A stretch of 64,000 bases of DNA from Agelaius tricolor. Its lineage: Eukaryota; Chordata; Aves; Passeriformes; Icteridae. The stretch spans positions 1 through 64,000 of the forward strand of contig JALJCS010000037.1 of assembly GCA_023055355.1 (NCBI GenBank). Reading direction: 5' to 3'. Shown one piece after another: positions 54,501 to 60,500 of the stretch. A model generated the notes under the pieces. It had not been told where the DNA came from. It ran no database searches and was given only the letters and a program-made list of their open reading frames with translations. The first letter of the stretch is position 1, and each line of letters begins with the position of its first letter. A program made the position numbers and the translations under genes.

Positions 54501-57500
54501 TCCAGAATCCTCTCTGAATCTATTAAAAGCAGCTGTTTCTCAGCATCTGTTCAAAAATAATAATAACCAGGATCTGGTTTTTAGATGTCCAAATACAAAA
54601 TCAGACACCTCATCTTGGGTATCCAAGTTTGATCTTTTCAGCCAAGTACTGACTTTATCTTTAAGTAACTGTTGCCCTGTTAATGCTGCATAAATATTGA
54701 TACTGGCAGATAGATACTAATTTAATGTGACTGTTGGTGTTGTGGATGATCCTGTTCTTACAATTACAGAAGGATTTCAGGTTTTCTTTTAATCTGGATT
54801 TGTACACACATGATTCATTAATGTGCATACAGAAAATACAGAAAGCCAGGTTTTTTCCCTGCTAGAATACTTATCAGAGTAAAAAAAATAAAGGATATAT
54901 TTATTTAATATCTGTATCACAGCTTTTAAACCTGATATTTAAAGTTAGTGCCTTTCTGCTGTCAGAAAAGGAGACCTGAAAATGACACATTCACTCCTTG
55001 CTCTCTCAAACATTCCACATCAAATTTGGCTGTTTACATGTTAATAGCTTTTACCAACTGTCAGCCCTGCAAACTCCACCAAAGATCAGAACAGAACTGG
55101 GCTGTGATCTTCCTACTGCTCCTACAACTGCCATTTATGAGGATTTTGCTTTTGTGCATGGCATGTAAGCTCAGGATACAAATGCTGAGCTGTTCTCACT
55201 GAGGATGGAAAAGGCAGTTGACTGTAACTGTGTTTGTGATCACAGAACATCCCAGTTTTGGTAGTGAGGACAGTGGTGACTGGCACAGGCAGTGGATGTG
55301 TCAGAGGCCTGTTTTATAGAGATTTTTATGATAACCATGTGCTGAAATGAAATCCTTAGCTGGTATTTGGAATCTCCTCTGGAAGTCTCAGCCTATCCCA
55401 AACAGCTTATGAAAGTACAAGGACAGAGACATTCATTGTGATGGCAAACGTTGAGGGAATAGCTAGATACCCTGCTGGAATTCCAATGAACTATTTAGGA
55501 GAAGATAAATGACCTTTAATATTCCTATATATACACATTATCTCCAAAACTGTGTATAAACAGAAAAGATGCACCATAATGGTGAGTAAGAAGAGGAAAA
55601 ATAATTCACAAGCCTCAGGAAGCTGAAACCAAGGGCAAAGTTTCCTACCATTGACTTTGCTCCCCATTTCCAATCACTTTTTGTTGAATTAATCAGCCAT
55701 CACTGCTGAGGCTCATTCAAAGATTTTAACAGTTTAGGACAAACAAGAACTGCATGCCTCAGGTCTGGCTTGAAAGGCAAGTAAGGAATGTTTGGTGGAA
55801 AAACAGCTGGAGTTAATGAGTGGGGATTTGATATTAGGAGATTATTTGATTTACTGGCTCTGTGGGGAAGTTTGGCTTATTGAATTATGACTTTTTAAAA
55901 TGCATTTGTGGAGCAAACATTTTGCTTGGATGAACTTGTTATTTGCCTGCAGGAGAAGAGGGAACTGAAGGAAGCAGAAGGACCTGGGGACAGTCTCAGC
56001 TCCCAGAGCTTTGCTGAGAGCTTTGGGTATCTCCACCTGCATCTGATGCCTCAGCTCTTTCTATTGCTATGCCCCAGTGAAGGCAGACAAAATTTGGCTT
56101 CACTTGAAGGTACATTTAGTGGTGCATGGGATGGTGCTCAGGGCTGGAGCTCTCAGAAATCCACAGCACAGAAACTGCCTCAGCCACGGGTGCTCACAGG
56201 CCTGGAGCAGGAGGGAGCCCAGTGCTCCAGCTGTCCCCAAATAATGTGGCAGCTAACATGATGGGAATTGTTAAAAATGAGACATCTACAGATACACAGC
56301 TGCCTCTAGGCTTCTGTCAACAGCAAGTGCTGCCATGAGGGGCCACAGAGCAGCTCAGTGCTGGGGGCTGTGGGTGGCATTGTGCTGCTTTTACTGCAAG
56401 GACCTGGCTGGTGCCACACTGCTGCTCTCCAGGCAGAGATGGGCCACCCTGAGGTGCTGCTTGAGCTCAGATTTTCTCTTTTCCTCACCTCCACTCACTT
56501 GTTACTTCACAGTCAGTGCCCAGGCAGCAGCTGCCTGCAGCCAGTGCACCCAGAGCATCCTGGAGCTCCTGGCAGTGGCACAGCTGACCCTGATTTGGAG
56601 GCCACACCTTTGGCACTTCCTGGGCATTTCACTGCTGTGATCTTCCTCCCAGTCACCAGCACTGTGGGAATTCACACACTGAGCAAAATCCATTCCCTGC
56701 ACCCACCCAGGGCTGCCTTTTTGTTGGCTCCAGCAGCTCTTGTGCTGCTGGGAGAGCCTGAACTACATCTAAGGAACATCTGTGGGAAACTGGAGCCAGG
56801 CTAAAATCTGCCTCCATGGCCATTGCATGCTCCAGCCACAGCTGCAGTGTGCCAGATGAGCCTGGCCAGATGGAGGGTCTGTCTGGGGGAGCTGCTCTGC
56901 TGCTCCTCTCATGCCAGCAGGGGCTTGGACCAGGCAGGATGGTCACGCTGCATGCCATGGTCACTGTGATAAATGACCATGATAAATCACTGTGATGCAT
57001 CACTATATCACATATCACCACACTGCCAACCAGTCCCAGCCCAGAACACCTTGAACTAGGGAGCTTGTGTTCCTGCCAAAAGATTGAGGCTGGATTGTGA
57101 TATTTGCATCCCTCCTTAGGAGTACAAAATTTTGAATTAAGCACTGTGGGTTTTTTGTGTCTCTTTCCATGTTGCTCCCACCCATGTCCCATCCCTCTCC
57201 CCATATCTCTGGTTTGTATCAAACTCAAATAAACTGGAATACAGTTGCTGACTTAGCCCATGCATGCCCAGGATGTGGTGTTACAAGGTGATGATAGCCT
57301 TTACTTACTGTTGGTCCAGGGATCCCAGGAAATCCCACTCCTCCTGGCATCCCAGGGTGCCCCTAAAAGGGAAGGCAGAGGAACATGCTTGCTGTGAATG
57401 TCCACAATCTGCACAGACCTTCTTCCTCCCAGTGGGAAGACAGGAAAAATGGCATTGCTGGCTGCTGGCAAGGTCAGGCAGATCTGGTATTTGTCAGGGT

Positions 57501-60500
57501 AAAATTGCTCAGGGGCAGAAGGAAATGGCCAGGCTGTCACTAGCCCAGCTCCAACCCAGCCAGTGATATCAGCAGCAAGATTTTCTGAACTGCCCAGAAG
57601 AGAATGGGCTGAATTAATATGAAAATATGTCTTTGGGTCTTGTACTAGAGTAGACAGGAAACAAATGTCAGAGAAGACAAGATCCAGCTGAGGTCCCCAC
57701 TGTTAAATTCCTAAACGTAGTTCCCTGAAAGGCAGAGCACAGCAAGGCACAGTGACTGTGATGCCCAAGCATTCCCAGCTGCCCTGGTCAGTTTGGACAG
57801 ATCCTTGTTGGTGGGCACTGCCTGTTCTACAGCCAGGATGGTTGGGAACAGGCATCAGCCCTTCAGCTCCTGGTTGTCTCCACTTGACACAGCAGACCCT
57901 CAGCTGATGGAGCCACAGAACACACCTCAAACCCCAGTGAAGGGAAAACTGCTGGACTCAGCTGCTGGGGAGAGGCTACACCTCAATATCCACTCAAATG
58001 CCCATTCCCATCCCCACAGATAGGGAAAGAAATTGCAGCTGTTGTCATGAAACCCAAAGACAGGAGAAGCTGCACCCCTGGCTAGGGCAGACAGAGAGGT
58101 GGCAGCAAGAGTGAGAGAATGCAGACTTACTCCTTACCATCGACCCCTTGACTCCTGGTGGGCCTGGGGGTCCCACTGGGCCACGGTCACCCTAGGAGAG
58201 AGACACAGGGAGAGTGATCTAGAGCAATGAAACAACTAAAAAAATCCACAAATTCACCTCTGTGCCATCCGCTTTCTACCAGAAATGCTTCCAGTATTGC
58301 TCTCTTTCCATCCATCCCATCAGAGTAATGGAAGAATTGCAGGAATTAATCCTCCACATCCCAAGAGAGGGGACTTTACTGTTGCCATCAAAAGCACCAA
58401 GGTATGAAGGAAACAGGCATATTACCTTCAATTCCAAACAGTGCTAGGGCTGAACCCAAGGAAATCTCCAGCCCTGCCCACCCAAGGCATGACATGCCTG
58501 TTCTGCAGTACCACAGTCCCTGCACGTGCTGGCATTTTCAGAGCCATGGATTAGAAATCTGCTGTCACAAGGCCCTGCTGAGAGCAGGGAATCCAGCTGG
58601 AAAAAAACAGAGATGCTGCCTGGTGCTTGCAGAGGAGACTGTGGGTGCTTTGGAGGAACTCCCTGTCCTCTGGTTCATACTGAGACCACAGTGCCAGCAA
58701 CAACAACCTGGAGGTCTGATTTATGAGGGGCTCGGGGCTGGATGACTCCCCAGCCCACCTCATAGATAGGATCCCTTCTAAAACAAGCAGTTAAAGAACT
58801 TGATGTACCAAAACATCACTTATTCATTGCAAAAGTCTTCTTTATCCCCTCATGCAGACCATCTCACTTTCCTTGAACACGTCCTTGACCCAAAAGCAGG
58901 AGACAAGAGGGTCAAGCCCCACCAGCACCACCACAACCTGCTGGTGTGAGGATGACACAAAGGTGTGGCTTTAGCAGGGGGACATCAACAGCTCCTTCAG
59001 GAGACAGTGGCAGTTCCCACACAATTACCTGTAGTCTCCCTGCAGCCCCAGGGGTGCACTGGGAATTAGGTGTGTTAGGTTTGTATGCTCAGGGGGATGA
59101 GGAAGGAGGATTTAGCAAACGCTGCCAATTAGTTTACGCCCAAAATCTGACCTACCTTCCAACAGCAAAAAGTGTAAGGGGAAATATTTTCTGGGCTCTA
59201 AGGAGCTTATTAAAAACAAACCCCAGAGTTTGTGTTGTCACCAGTTGGCCCTTGCAAACCAATGTACGGATTTTTTTCTCCCTGAATGGATGGATTTTAT
59301 TAAGTGTGTATTAACTGTATTGTTCTCTTTGATAATCTTTGGATTCTACTGGCTTCAGTCTTAACTTTTGCAGCTCTCAGGATGGAGATTGCTGACTCAG
59401 CTATGTCTAATGAAAGCATATTTCCCACTTCATTTAGCTCATAAGAGCGTAGTAAGCTGTAGGATACTATGCCAACTGGAGGCCTGGTTGAGGTTTTGAT
59501 TTGATGATAGCTATTTCTGTCATCCCTAAATTTGTCCTGGTAGAGAAGCCTGATGGAAATCCCAGCTGTGCTGAGGATCTCCAAGGGCAGATTTTCAAAG
59601 GACAGCCTGGGTTTGCCTTGACATTGATGTAACATCATCACATTACAGAGCTGATCTGGAACCTGAGGAGACTTCATGTGGTCAAGGCTTTGGCATGGAA
59701 AGCACAGGGACAAATTTGAACTTAATGGAATGGAGGAAAAGATCTTCCCACATCTCCAGCATGGCAAACACCTTATTCTTCATTCAGTTCAGGGCTGCAG
59801 CTGCCAATGAGACAGCTCACTCCGGCACCAATTTTCTGCGTAACCACCCTGGACACATCACTCTTTATTCTCTAAAACACAGCCCACATCATGTCATTCT
59901 TTTTAGTTCTTGTGAGCCTTGACAGCTTGGACTGAGACTGACTCTGCTACTGCCCCACTGGGGCCCACAGGACAGAAAGGCCTTTCCAAAGGCTGCTGTG
60001 GACAGACAATAAAATGGATCTGCAACAAACACAGTATAACTGTCACAGAGTCTTTACATCATTACCCAGAGGACAGGGCTTGAAGCAATAAAAGTGAGAA
60101 AGAGAGCACTGATGTGTGGAATGCATCGTTTTATGCTCCTCGCTATCTTTACGGCCGCACTGTGAATAATTAAAGCACCAATGAAAACCAGCAGCGTGCA
60201 AGTGAGGTACAATGAGTGACACAGATGATTTGTCTTTGGGAGCTGCCTCTGAATGAAAGTTTACACTCTAATAGAAAACAAATTAACGTCCTTTTAGGTT
60301 TTGATGTGAAATAAAGCCCTTTTTATTCCCCTGGAAGAGGTTTGTGTCTGTAGTGTACACAAGAGGGCACCAGCCCTGAGTGTGCCCAAAGCAATCAGGG
60401 CAGCCAGATGGGATGGTCCTCACCAGATAAAAAGGGAAATATTTGGACCAGCTCAGATGGGTGGCTGCACTCTTGTACACCTGAGAAATTGCTCAGACCT

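Noticed and set aside
56335..56804. Overlapping plus-strand frames of 101-148 codons in intron e3-e4
   Set aside because: No domain, no splice structure and skewed Leu/Cys/Trp composition typical of CTG/CAG-rich intronic sequence.
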